A DNA stretch of 64,000 nt. Source: Mycoplasma sp. SG1. GTDB taxonomy: Bacteria; Bacillota_I; Bacilli_A; Mycoplasmatales; SG1. Positions 10,062 through 23,238 of the stretch are shown piece by piece. The stretch spans positions 558,753 through 622,752 of the forward strand of contig NZ_CP076852.1 in NCBI RefSeq assembly GCF_023612375.1, written 5' to 3'. The position numbers and the translations under genes were made by a program. How positions within the stretch are numbered: position 1 is the first letter of the stretch; each line of letters opens with the position of its first letter. A model generated the notes under the pieces. It was given only the letters and a program-made list of their open reading frames with translations, was not told the DNA's origin and searched no databases.

Positions 10062-13000
10062 TCGTTAATAATATTTAAGTTCTTAAAAATTTTTAACTGT
10101 GTTTGGTTTAAAATTTTTGCTTCTTTAAATAATTGATGATTAAAGTCAGGATTACTTTTACGAAATGCGACAATTTTTTTACCAACTATATCACCAAGAC
10201 CTTTAATTGATCTAAATGGTAAAATTAATGAATTTCTTTCATGATCAATAATAAATTTATAGGCATCTGATTTTTGGAGATTAACTTGTTCAAAACTAAA
10301 ACCCCTTGCTATAAACTCTAACGCACTTTCATAGGATGTAATTAAATCTTTTTCTTCGCTTGTTTGTCTTTTTTCATCAATTGCCTTTATTTCATTTAAG
10401 CGTTTTTTAATTAAAAAGGGGTCCTTTAAAATTAAAAATTCTGGTTCAAAATGAGTGCAACGAACTGAAAAATAAACTGAATAATATTCAAGAGGATAAT
10501 AAATTTTAAATCATAAAATCCTTCACGCCATCATAACATAGGCTGTAGCGTGCGCTTTAGGGAAAAGATAAGTTATTTTTTTACATGATTCAATATATCA
10601 AGAAGGAATTTTTGCTTCTTTTAAAATATGTTCATAATCAGCATTTAAACCTTTCCCCTTTCGAATTGATTCCATGATTTCGAAAGCTAAATTACGATTT
10701 ACTCCTGCATCGATTAAATTAATCATGATATCATCTCTACAGGCAACAACATCTTTTAATTTATGATTTTTCTTTAAAATTAAATTTTTAGCATTATTAA
10801 TTCAAACATTCGTTCCATGTGATAGACCTGAGATTCGAACTAGATCAGAAAATTTAGTTGGCTTACCATCTAATAACATTTTTCTAACAAAATTTGTCCC
10901 AAATTCAGGTGCTCCGATAACACCAATTGAATCATTTACCAAACCTTTAATTTTATAACCTAACGCTTCAGTTGATCTAAATAAAGAAAGAATCTTTTTA
11001 TCATGAAAACTGATTTGATTTAACAAAGCGCTTTTATTAACCAGTTTCGTCATAATTGAAATTACCTCAGGATCTAAATGCCCTAATAAATCTAATTTCA
11101 AAAGAATATCGTGAATAACATCAATATCAAAATGAGTAATTTTGAAATCAGCCTTTCTATCATCGCCTGGATAACAAACTGGTGTAAATTGATTAATGTT
11201 CATCCCTTTCGGAATAATAACAAATCCGCCTGGATGTTGTGAAGAAGTTTTTTTAATGCCAGTTAATTTTTTAATGATTAAACTTTTATTTAATTGATAA
11301 ACTTTTTCTGGATTATTCTCAGCATATTCCATAAAATAACTATAAGCTAATTTATCTTGAATTTTAGAAATTGTTCCTGCTCTAAAAACTTGTTTAGGTG
11401 AAAAAAGATCGACAACAAATTGATGGATTTTATTTTGATAACTACTTGCAAAGTTTAAATCAATATCAGGAACTTTATTTCCATCGATTCCTAAAAACGT
11501 TTCAAAGAAAATATTATGACCATCGCCGACCATTTGGTTTGAACATTTAGGACATGGAATGATATCTAAATCAAAGCCTGAATCAATGTTTTTATCAACG
11601 AAATGATGATAATGACAAGATGGACAAACATAGTGAGCAGGAAGCGGATTAACCTCTGTGATGTTTAGTAAAAAACCAACAAAAGATGAGCCAATCGATC
11701 CTCTTGAACCAACTAAGTATTTATCTTTCAAAGATTTATTTACGATTAAATTTGAAATTAAAAAAATATTTGCATAATCATTTCGAATAATAATTTTTAA
11801 CTCTTCTTCAAGACGGAAAATAATCAATTTATCAGGATTTTTACCATAGATCTTTTCAAGTTTACGATAACAGATCTTTTTAATTAAATTTGATGCATTT
11901 TCATCGATAACAACAGGATATAGTTTACTTTTAATTGGAATTAAGTCATTGCTTATCTGATCGCTTATTTTTTTTGGATTGATAAAAATAATTTCTTCAA
12001 CTAGATCTTTATCATTTAAAAAGTCAAATTGATCAACAAGTTTTTTTGTTTCATATAAATGGGCTTGTGGAGATTTTTGATCATTATCGTATGATTTTAA
12101 ATAATGGGTTCATGATTTATTTTTATAATTTTTAATTAATAAATCACGAACTGAATAATCTTCTTCATCAAGATAAAAACAATTTGATGTAACAATAACA
12201 GGTTTATTAATTTTTTTTGCTCATTTGATGAAAGTTTTTATGATATCTTGAATTAAGGTGATTGATTTAAATTTATTATCGCCTATAAAATTAAGATATG
12301 CACGAGGTGGATTTAATTCAAGATAATCATAGTTAAGAGCAAATTTTTTAAAATCTGAAAAATTATTTTGAATAACAGAATTAAAGACTGGACTTCTAAA
12401 ATCGCATGAAGTTAAAATAAAATGTTCTTTCATTTTTTCAATATTTTCAAAGAAAATTTTAGGACGCTTAAAACAATAATCGGTTGAAGCTAATGATAAT
12501 AACTCGTAAAGTTTTTCAATTCCTGCTTGATTTTTAACATAAATATTAATCGGCCAACCTCTCGTTGTTTCATAATACTTTAATAAATTTACTGATCGAT
12601 TATCATTATCATCAATTTTAATTTGACAAATATCTTTAAAGTCATTCAATCCATTGTTTTCTAACAGTTCTAAAAGTTTTAAAAAACAAGCATATAAAAC
12701 CTCTGCATCATAACCTGCCCTGTGCGCATTTGTAGTTGGTCCTGAATTATCGTTACTTTTTTCTAATGATGGACTATTTTCAAGATACTTAATCTTAAAA
12801 TAACCAGCCAATGATTTTAAGCTAAATTTCTTTTTATCAACTAATATAAATCTTGCTAATGAATAAGTGTCTAAAACTAAATTTGATAAAACATCATCTA
12901 AATATTTTAGATAATATGATTGTAAAAAGCTATAGTCAAAAAGAGCGTTGTGGGCAACTAAAAGATAATCACCGATAAATTCTTTAATTTTAAGAATTCC

Positions 13001-14593
13001 AGATTTTGGATCATAACCATCTTTAAGCATTTCATTACTAATACCGGTTAAATTTTGAATAAAATCATTAATAGGTTGAGAAGGTTTTAAAAAAATTTCT
13101 AGTTTATCAACGATTTTACCATCAACGATTTTTATTCCAGCAAACTCAATTATTTCATTAACAGAAGCATAAAAGCCTGTTGTTTCAAGATCAAAAACAA
13201 TAAATTGTTTAATCTTTTTAAAATTAAATTCTTCAATTTTTTGATTAATAAAAATATCAGGAACTTTTGGAATAACATTTAAAGATAAACCATAAATCAA
13301 TTTAAATTGTGGTTTGTTTTTTAACTTTCAATAATAAGCAGATGGGAAATTTTGAACCGAATTATTATCAGTAATTGCTAATCCATCTAAATCATACTCA
13401 ACCGCTCTTTCAAGATATTCTTCGACTTTATTAACTCCATCCATCATTGACATGTTGGTATGAACTGATAATTCTGTTCGCTTTAAATGATATTTGCTAT
13501 ATTTTTTTTTAACTTTAGGTTTTTTTTGCAAAATTTCAAAATCTTTTAAAAAACCGCATTCCTGTTTTAAATAAGAATCATGCCGGTAAGTTGAATCAAC
13601 AACAATATAATCGTCATTTTGGAGTTTTTTAAACTTATTAAAAAAGGTCGAATGTGATGAGCTGGTTTTAAAAAATTTTTTAAAGCATAATCTTTCAGTG
13701 CCGTCATTTAAATAAAATTGAAATATTGTTCAATCTTTGGGGGTGGTTTCTTGCAAATCAGTAACAGTCCCTGTTAAAAAAAATTGTTCATTTTCATGGA
13801 CGTTTGATAATACATCAGAAATTTTTTCAAATCTCAATGTATTAGAGTTTTTTGTCACTATTTTTGAACTTTGAAAAATTAAATTAGGATTTGATTGACT
13901 ATTATCACTATCATTCTTGGTTTTCTTTTCATCAATAATTAACGGGTTTATAAACCTGTTTTGAAAAGAATATTTTTCACCGTTTGATAATATTTTTTTT
14001 TTAGGTTGAGCAAGTTTAACATGATTGTATTTTTCTTCAATCATTTCCTTATTTGATCCTTGATTAACTTTTTCAGAAGATTTAGTTTCTGTTAATGTTG
14101 TGTTACTTTCTGATAGATCTTTATTTTCAACAAATGGTTTTGAATTTAAAAAATATTCCCATCCATAATGACCAATTAAATATTGATCAAAATCAGAATT
14201 TAAGATTTTTTGAAAATTTATTAAATCATCTTGAGAGCTGAAATTAATCTGGAATAGATCTTTATCTTTTTTGTGTTTAAAATCTAAAAATTTAAATGAT
14301 GAAAACTTAAGTTTTAAATCAGATTTAAAATCTTTCGTAAATTGGGTGTTAATTTGATAATTACAAATAATATCAATATTTTGTAATTTTAGGTTTTCAA
14401 TAAAATTTTTGATTGATTCGTATGAAAAGTAATGAAAAACTTTAAAAACAATTTGGATTGTATTATCTTTTATTTCGATTGTTTCAAATTGAAACTTTTC
14501 TCAAATATTTATTTCTTCAGGTGATGGTTGATATTTAAAATAAAGAAAAAAATTCTTTATTCTTGGGTCTAACTTTTCTGTATCATCTAGCAT
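10058..14593 (-). CDS. polC: DNA polymerase III PolC-type alpha subunit
   Basis: A 1,511-residue replicative DNA polymerase with built-in proofreading. In order: an N-terminal region and OB-fold (to ~350); a PHP domain start at ~355 (E L S V H T N M S M M D G); a DEDD 3'-5' exonuclease inserted at ~466 (V F D L E T T G F Y, later H N A L F D Y S F L); the rest of PHP; and the polymerase. The polymerase part has G S R G S I G S S (~962), a zinc site with Cys 990, 993, 1014 and 1017, and the catalytic P D I D L N F (~1042). The ATG at 14593 begins M L D D T E K. The stop at 10058 overlaps the plus-strand gene's stop. The upstream gap to the giant repeat gene is 113 bp. Confidence 0.96.
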
Positions 14594-14706
14594 TTTATTA
14601 AGGTAAAAGAAAATTTAAATTATTATTTACTATTATAAAAAATGTAGAAAAGATATTAGAAAAATGTATTCTATTATTTAATCTTAAATATGTTTAGGTT
14701 GAGAAA

Positions 14707-17700
14707 TTAATTTAAAAGTGGTCTGTGTATTTTTTTTGGTTTGTTAAGGCGATTCAAAAATTTATTCATAGTTTTTGAAATAACCGATATTTTATTCTCA
14801 TCAAGAATTAAAATTAATTTTGTATGAGCTGATACTATTCTTGTTTGTGCTGATAATAAACTTTCTTGTTGATCTAAAGAATATAAAAGAACTGTTTGGA
14901 AAATGCTGTCAATGAATTGAAAAGTATTTGATGAATAAATTAATTCTTTAGCTAATCTAAAATTATTCATTTTATGTTCATAAATTTTAATAACTCCAGC
15001 ATTTTCATGTCTATCAATGTTATATAAATATTTATTAAAGCTTTTGATTTCTATTTTTTTGAAAATTTTAGCAGCTTTGTCATAGATAGTAACAACACAT
15101 TGCGTATTGTTTGGATCTTGAACTATTTTCACTTTAAAACCATTTTCTAAGAAAAAGATAAAATCAAATGGCCCGATCGCTTTTCAAACAACCACTTTAT
15201 GATTTGCTCCATCAACGTTAATGAAGAAATGCTCATCGGTTCTTTCAAATTTTAAAACAAAACAAAGACAAAATTCAGTTCAAAAAAACTGTTGAATCAA
15301 TGAATCTTTGTAATAAAGATTTATCTTGCTGTTTTGATCAAGTTTGAATTTATACAATTTTTCATTATTAATCACTTCAGGGTTAATGTCATGGAAAAAT
15401 CATTTAACTATTTCTTGATTAACTTGGATTAATTTAGGGGGGTTTTTTGGAAAATAATATTCAAATACCCTGTTTAATAGTTTTTGGTTGATTTTATTAA
15501 TTTGTTTTGATAAATGGTAAACTTGCTCAATATTTTGTTTTGTTAGTTTTTCGCTGATATTAAAACGTGGAATTGATTCATTATCTAGTAAAAAAGCATC
15601 ATGATTTATCGTATCAAATGGTCAAATAATCGATAAATCTTGTAGTTTTTGATCAATATCTAGTTTATGATAATACTGTTTAAAAATTTTACTTTGTTCT
15701 TGGTTAAAGTTTAAAATTTGTTTGTGTAATCTTTCAAAATCAAGTTCATTTAAAAAGTCAATCCCTTGCAGATTAGGAAGTTTAGCAGTTAAAGGAGAAC
15801 CATCTAAATATGATTTAAATCCTAAATCATTAATCGTATCAATCAAGGTTTGAAATTTTTGATCAAGGAGTTTTTTTTGCTCATTATTTCAAATTTTGCA
15901 TGTTTTAATATAATTTATAACTTCTTCTTTTAAATTTAAACTTGTTATATCTAATAATAACGGATTGACGATATTTAAACTACTATTAAAATCTGTTTTT
16001 ATTAATCTTGGAATCTGAGTTTTTAATTGTTCTAATAGTTGGTTTTGCTCATTGTTATAATCCCTAATTTGAGATTTAAGGGTTAATAGTTCTTGTTTTA
16101 AAAATATATTTGCTAAATCAACATATGGTTGTGAATAATCTAATGGTAAATTATTATTTTTAGCAGTAAAACCAAGATTATTAACAGGAGGGATTGTGTT
16201 TTTTAAATTTTCTAAAAGATATTTTTGTTCATCGTTTCACTTATTAACTTTATTTGCGATAAAATGAACTTCTTCAACTGAACGAATATGAGATAAGTCA
16301 AATAAAGGTTTTTTTTGCGTTATGCCGTCTTCATAGGTAAAACCATAATCAAGCATCTCAGGAATAGATTTTAAACAATCCTGAAATATTTTTTTCTGTT
16401 CTTGGTTATAAAGGTTGATTTGCTGTCTTAAAACCAAAATTTCTTCATAAGTTAATTCGCGATTAGAACAAATATCTGAAATTTTTGGAAGCGGATTTTT
16501 TAAAGGTGAACCATCTAAATATTTATCGATTGAATATCCTTTGATTTGTTTTAAACATTCATTAAAATGATCTTTAAAAATTGATACTTGTTCTTGGTTA
16601 AAGGTTAAAATATTAACTATTTGAGCATCGATTAAATGTTTTTGGATTTTATTTTTAGATTTAAAAATTTCTAATTTATCACGACTGACAGATAAGGCTG
16701 AACCATTAAATTTTGAATAGTAACCTAAATCTTTAATTGGTGGTATTTTTGAGTAGAATTTATTTAATAATTCTCTTTGTAAATTATTTCAACGTTCAAT
16801 ATTAGATTGATGAATTTTTATTTTTTCAACATTATCTAGAACATTTGTTCCTAAAATCGTTGGTTTAGGGATATTAATACCATCTTCTTCTATAAAACCA
16901 TAATCAAGGATTTCTTTTGTATTTAAATTAACTAAGTTTAAAAGAAATTTTTGTTCATTATTAAAACTTTCAATCGATTCTTTTACATTTAATCATGAAT
17001 GATAATCTATAATTTCGTCAGGTTTATAGTGTGGAACTTGATGTTTCACCGGTTCGTGCGTGACTGGATTTTCTTTGATATGATGATCTTCAATAGCAGG
17101 AATTTCTTTTAAATGCTCTTTTAAAATTAATTCTTGTTCATCATTAAAATTTTTGATTAAAGCGATGGCGTTAATAATATCTAATTTATTTTCAAATACT
17201 TCACTACTTAAAAGCGGGAAATTATATTTTATTAATTCTCCTGTGTAATAATGTCTGAAACCTTTATCAATTATTTTCGGTATTTTTTTTAAAAGAATGT
17301 TTCTACATTTAGTTTGAAAATTATTCCAGATTTTTACTTTACTACTTAATTTAATAAATTGATTATATTCGTTGAACTTAACGACAGGCTTACCAAACGG
17401 AGCCATATCTTCTTGAACTGTAAAACCAAAGTCAAGAACAGGATCTAATAATTTTAAATATTGCTCTCTAGCTTTTATTTGTGATTTATTAAATTCTTTA
17501 ATTTTATCAATAGCTAATAAAATATTTGTTTTATTTTTGAAAGTTTCTTCATCTAAATATTTATCAACTTTTTCTATAATTTCTCCAGATGGAAAATGTG
17601 GAATTCCATAATCTACAACCTTAGGAATTAATTTTTTATATTCTTTTAAAATTGATTTTTGCTCTTCGTTAAACTGAGTAATTGATCTTTCAATTTTTTC

Positions 17701-20700
17701 AAAATCATATAAAGTCTTAATAAAGGTAATATTTATCTCTGGTTTTTTATGTTGTAATGGTGCGCCGTTTGGATAAATAGTAAATTTTAAATCATTAATT
17801 GGAGATAGAAGTTTATAACAATTTAAAATAATTTCTTCTTGTTCCTGGTTAAAGTTTAAAATTTTATCTTTTATTTCATCGCATTCAACTTTATCGTGGA
17901 TGTTTTCTGGAACTATTCTTGGTTTTGGGTATTTTAGTTTATTACCTAAATGGTCTATTTTAAAACCTAAATCTTTAATTTCAGGCAATGTTTTTATAGC
18001 GTAATCTAAAATACTTTTTTGTTCTTCATTAAAATCGTGAATTTGTTTTTTGATATTTTGAAGATAATCGTCTTCTTGAATTTGTTTAAGATCAAGAATT
18101 GGTCTTTTATATTTTATTGGTTCACCAGAAAAATAAAATCTAAATCCTAAATCATATATTTTTAAAAGATTTTTATACTGATCTCTAATAACAGCAGCTT
18201 GTTGATTATTTCAAGCTTCAATTTCATTGAATAATTTTAATAATTGTTTGCCGTCTTTATACTCTTTTAAATATCCTAATCTTTTATGAACATCTGGTTT
18301 ATAAATTTTCTGAGATGTTATTGGATCATAAGCAGATATTCCATAATCAATCAAAGCAGGCATATTTGCTATGTAATAATCTCAAATCCGTTGTTGTTCT
18401 TTGTTAAAATTGATAATTTTATCAAGGGTTTTTGAATAAGTATCTTTGTCTTTGATTTCAATTTCAGATAAATTCGGAGGAGGAGTTAAATTAAACCCAT
18501 ATTCATTTTTTCTAAATTTAAGATCAATTATAGGTGTAAGCTCTTTTAATTTTTGTAATAGAATTTGTTCTTGGTCGGTATTAAATCTTCTTATCCCTTC
18601 GATAATTTCAGAAATCTGGTCAAATGTTATTGTTTCTCCCTTATCGTCTTTGAATGTAGTAGGAAACGGAACAGAAGCGCCATCTCCTTCATCAAATCCT
18701 AAATACTTAACTTTAGGAACTTGAAGCATAAACTCATTCATTAAATCAACTTGTTCTTTATTAAAGTTAATGATTTTTGTTTTTAAGGTTTCAAAAGATA
18801 AATTACCTTTATAAAAATGATGAAGGTTATACTTCAACGGAGACCCATCTAATTTTGAAACAAAACCTAAATAATGTAATTCAGGTAAATCTTTATTTAT
18901 TTTTGAAACATTTAAAATCGCTTCTTTTTGAAATTGAATTAAAACTTTTAAATATTTTGCAAGAGCATATATATCATTGATGATATTTTCCTGTGATAGT
19001 CTTGTAAGTGAGGTTTGCGTTTCAACATAAAATATCTCTGTTCCAACTTTATGTCTAACTAATTTATCAAAAATTTCTTTTAAGTTTGATTTAAATTTAA
19101 AGTTTTCTGGATTTGTTAAGAAATCAGATTTTGAGTTAAATAAATCAAAAACATGATGAATAAATTCTTCTAATACTTTATCAAAAATAACTTGATTTTT
19201 CTTTAATAAACCTATTTCTTTAATATCATCAAAATAAAATAATTTGTTGACAAGATCCATTCCAACAATTGTAAAATCGATTAAAAAAATTGATTTTATT
19301 AATTTGATTTCATTTTCATCAAATAATTGTTTTAAAAAATTAATGAAATAAACGTGAAGTTGAATGTATAAAAATTTCTTGGTATTAAAAAACTGTAAAA
19401 AACTTTTTGCTTTAAAGTGATCTAATAGATTTTTTGCAATAATTTTATGTTTTCTAATTTTCGTTACTAAAAATTTATTAATAATATTTTTAGCAAATTC
19501 ATTTAATTGAAAGAAATCATAAAAAATAATGTTTTTTTCAAATTCTGCAGAATTATCAATGACTGTTAAAAATAATGTTCAATCTTCTATTTTAAACTCT
19601 TTGCCTTGATAATCAATAATTTCTTTAATGGTTTGATAAACAGATTTAGCGATGTTTATCATTATTCCGATTTTTAAGAAATAACAATTGCTAGAAGTAA
19701 GTTGATATAAAGCATCAGGTTTTTCTGGACAAAAATTAGAAATATTTGAATAAATTAAATAAAAATAGTTAACCATCGGATCAATGGCGTATACTTGATT
19801 TAATTTATTTTTAGGTTGAAGATATTGATGTGGGAAAACAAAATGATCAACTACATGATTAATAGTTGGAGATTTAATATATAAAAATGATTCAGCATTT
19901 TGAAATGTATAACTAACATCATTTAATCATTTATTAACGTTCGCTCCAAAGAATGCTTTTTGAAAATCCTCGATAATTAATGGTAATTTTTCAAATATTA
20001 TTTTTGAAGATTGAGCTTTAAAATCAAGGTTATGTTTTGTAAAACTATTTAACAAAATCTCACTAATTTTTTCATACACTTCTAAATAATAGTAATCAGA
20101 AAATAAACTTGAATTAATTAAAGATTGATAAATTTTACGTTTTTTTAAATATGTATTATTTTGTAAAAAATCAAAATATTCAGGTTTTAAAAAAATACCA
20201 TTTTTTAAAGTTGCATACTTGGATATAAATATCGAAGATAAAATTTTTAAAAAGTTTTTTTCTTTTAAAGTCCTAAAACCATAGGTTTTTTTCAAGACAA
20301 CGTTAGTTATCTTGCTATAAATATCAAATGGAACAAGAATAGATTGTTCTTCGATTGGTTTATGTTGAAATTCATTAAGCTTATCTAAAAATGATTTATT
20401 AGAAATTGCAGCTTTATTTTTAAACTGCATCGCTAACTCATCGTTTTGTCTGATGATTGATTTACTTAAATCAATTATCATTTCCTTCGTTTTGTGAGAA
20501 AAATCTAATGGAATAAAAAAGTTATCATTTTGATATTTTAATTCATAGTTGATTCTTCCGACTATTGTTTTTGTCGCAAAACAGTTAACAGCTTGAAATG
20601 TTAATAAACTAATAAGATAAATAAAATTAAATATTTTTTTTTCGCTTCGATGAGTTTTTTGTAAAGTCAATCATTCACGATAATTGGCAAAATTATTTAT

Positions 20701-21078
20701 TAAAGGGTTTTGAATAAAATAAATTATTTTTTTAAGATTTGTTTTATTAATAAAGCTAACTGTATGATTATCTGTAAGATTTGATGAAATAATCTGAAAA
20801 ATAAATTTTTTAAAAATTTTATCTACTTCTGAGATAACTAATAAATTTTTAATTTGATAATCCGTTTTTATGAAATGATTTATTTCTTCTTCAAGAGTTG
20901 TTAAATTGATTGAAAATTTTTTATTTTCTAATAAGAAATTTTCAGGATCTTTAACTTTTTTAATCGCTGTAAAAAATATTGCTTTTAAACTTAAATAAAA
21001 GTATTTGATATTTTCTTTTATATGTTGATTAATATCGTTGTTTATATTAATTTTTTGGTAATTTATTTTATTCTTCAT
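14707..21078 (-). CDS. Giant repeat protein (2,123 residues), function unknown
   Basis: One continuous frame of 2,124 codons once UGA is read as Trp; all sub-frames agree in phase and the connecting pieces I translated are open. There is no signal peptide. The N-terminal ~700 residues are lysine/phenylalanine-rich and helical with no domain I recognise. Residues ~770-1810 are about 18 repeats of ~60 residues. A C-terminal ~300-residue region looks globular (V D G A N H K V V V W K A I G P F D). The length, regular repeats and lack of catalytic motifs suggest a structural protein, perhaps part of a cytoskeleton or terminal structure, but that is inference. It is flanked by polC and by a gene-free gap (21079-21330), and no partner gene is in an operon with it. 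Confidence 0.85.
15650..18890 (-). repeat. About 18 tandem 60-residue protein repeats
   Basis: The repeat core is (I)xxFN(K/E/Q)EQxxIL...xxPxIxDLGFxxxxxGxPLxxxxP. The N-x-E-Q element recurs on the minus strand near 18757, 18575, 18395, 18200, 18025, 17845, 17665, 17480, 17320, 17135, 16955, 16775, 16590, 16405, 16230, 16050, 15880 and 15700. The mean spacing is ~180 bp, i.e. 60 residues. Copies are diverged at DNA level (N N Q Q, N K S Q and N N F Q variants occur), so the array is old and not a recent expansion. A degenerate first unit (Y L G F V S K L D G S P L) starts near 18880. Confidence 0.85.
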
Positions 21079-21330
21079 TTCCCTATATTTAACGCCTTTA
21101 AATAAAAAAAATTGATGATTTATTTTTAGTAATTTTTATGTAACAACTTTTTTAATATTTTATGTTAAAAAAAAATAAAAAAAAATAGGTATATTTAATA
21201 TATTTTCTAAAAATATGCGTAATTTTAGGGAAAATAAAAAAATAAAACCTTATTTTCCGTCTATAAAACAACAAACATTTATTAAAAATAAATTATCAAA
21301 AAGATAAATATTTTAAAAATGTATTATTTT

Positions 21331-22617
21331 TTAATTATAGTCACTTGACAGTGCTTTTAAAAAATCTTTTCTTGATTCTGCTCCGTTAGCGATAGACTGT
21401 TCAAAAAAATACACGAAATGATTATTAACTGCTCTGTTTCAAAAGAACGAATCTGCATGAGAAGAACCTGGAAGAACTGTAAAGTTAAAATATGGTATTG
21501 GTCTTTTGATTTTGCCTATGGTTTTAACTTTTGTTCAAAATAGTAAACTAATTCCGTTGTAGTAGGAAAAAAGCAATGGTTTGAAATTATCACTATATGG
21601 GACAAATGTATCTGCTGTCCCTTGAACAAAATACATCGGAACAATACTTCGTGCAATGTTATGCGCTGGATTTATTGAATAAGGGTTTCATATGTTCGCT
21701 ATTATTGTCGAACTTATAGCTCCAAAATATACTAATCATAATGGGATATCGTAGGTATCTCATAAAACATGTTCAACTTCAGCCATAAGAGAAGCATATC
21801 CGCTGTCTTGAATAATATAATCTAGTTTAGAACCTTCTGCAACATAATCTCTATTGCCGTATAGATCTGAAAACATCATAACCGTAGCAGCACCCATGCT
21901 TGCTCCATAAATACCAATTGTAGAAGCATCTGCTCTTTGACTTATTTTTTCATATACTGCCTGTAATCCATACGCTTCAAAAAGTCCAAACGCAACCCCT
22001 CCGGAACCAGTTGTTCCATGAAAACCAAAGTTATCAATTTCATGCGACATAACTGAATAGTTATCATAAACAACAATATTTATCCCTAATTCTAATAATT
22101 TTAAACCGATAATTAAAGAATAAGTTCAATCAGAAAGAATGCCGTGAACTAAAATAACTCAATGATTAGCATATTCAGGATGTTCTGGCGAAGGTTGAAA
22201 TGGCGATTTTATTGTATAGCCTGAAATAACATAAGAAGGATAGGTACCTGGTCCTTTAACATTTAAATAAAAATGATTAATTAATGGCGAAGGTATACTT
22301 TTATATTTTTTATTAAGTAGCAACCCATCAATATTTAAAGCCTTTAAAGTCTCAATATCTAAATGGCCATTTTCTGGTTGAGGTGGTGATGAAGAAATGT
22401 TTTTTTTAATAGGAGGTGGTGGTGGTATATTGGGTGAAAATAAATAATTAACATTTTCTAAATTACCTTTACAGGCATCGATTTGACATGAAGCAAATTG
22501 TTGCGGTAGATAAACGCCGATAATCGGTCCAACCGCAATGTTAGCGAATATATATATTCCTGCTATAAAAGCTAAAATTAAACAGATTACTTTACTTTTT
22601 TTTGACTTTAACTTCAT
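21331..22617 (-). CDS. Membrane-anchored alpha/beta hydrolase
   Basis: The product has 428 residues. An N-terminal basic stretch (M K L K S K K S K) is followed by one hydrophobic helix (about 10-35), suggesting a signal anchor with the catalytic part outside. A proline-rich linker (P P P P P) follows. The hydrolase fold shows V I L V H G I L S D W, the nucleophile elbow G A S M G A (Ser near 240), the acid in V Q G T A D T F V P, and the His in P G S S H A D S F. A complete Ser-Asp-His triad is thus present. Substrate is unknown: an esterase, lipase or peptidase of the BAAT/S9-like type is possible. It is 56 bp downstream of the phosphoesterase gene on the same strand. Confidence 0.85.
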
Positions 22618-22673
22618 GAAAATAATAAAAATGATTGTTCTAAAAATTAGAAATTAAAAAAGAAAGATAAATA

Positions 22674-23147
22674 TTAAGTTATTTTAACATAAGTTAAAAT
22701 TTTATCTTTACTTAATTCTAAAACCATATATGATTTACCAACTAAAGATCGCGGATATGCTAAAGATCCAGGGGAAATAATTCTAACCCCATCAACCTCT
22801 TGATCAAACAATTGATGAATATGACCGTGTAATAAAACATTACAGTTATATTGTTTTGCAAACTTAGCATACGCTTCTTGGTGATTAGATCTTTTATAAG
22901 TTATGATATCACCATGTACAACAATAATATTTCAATTATAAATTTTAAAAATTTCAAATTCAGGGAATTTAAGATCTATGTCATTATTACCACGAACACA
23001 ATAAGTAAAATCTTTTTTAATCGCTTCATAACTCATCATAGAATCGCCACAATGAACTTTAACACTACAATGAGGTTCCTCTTGGAGAACTTTTTTAATC
23101 ATCGATCTATCACCGTGATTATCTGAAACTAATAATATTCTTATCAT
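22674..23147 (-). CDS. YfcE/MJ0936-family metallophosphoesterase
   Basis: A 157-residue calcineurin-like phosphoesterase. All family motifs are present: S D N H G D (residues 8-13), H C G D S, V R G N N D, V V H G D and L H G H I H, which bind the two metal ions. The last residues follow a UGA-Trp (I Y N W N I I V V H G D). The compact single-domain form is typical of the YfcE group, reported to act as phosphodiesterases on artificial substrates; the physiological substrate is not known. It lies between uvrC (91 bp upstream) and the hydrolase gene (56 bp downstream), all on the minus strand, so the three may form a loose operon. Confidence 0.92.
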
Positions 23148-23238
23148 AAAATTAAAATATTTAAGGAAAACTTATATTTTTCTAATTATATAAAATATTT
23201 GAAATTTAAAATTAAAAAAATCTATTTAAAATCCTTTT

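Noticed and set aside
10058..14593. polC as several broken fragments
   Set aside because: All breaks are TGA; fragments are in one phase and UGA-reading tRNA-Trp is encoded in the window, so the gene is intact.
15650..18890. CRISPR array or DNA-level tandem repeat
   Set aside because: The 180-bp periodicity is at protein level only; the DNA units are too diverged and there are no short identical repeats with spacers.
18446..18980. Plus-strand frames within the giant repeat gene
   Set aside because: They are antisense to the repeat units and have no independent support.
22851..23126. Plus-strand frame over the phosphoesterase gene
   Set aside because: The minus strand carries all metallophosphoesterase motifs in one frame.
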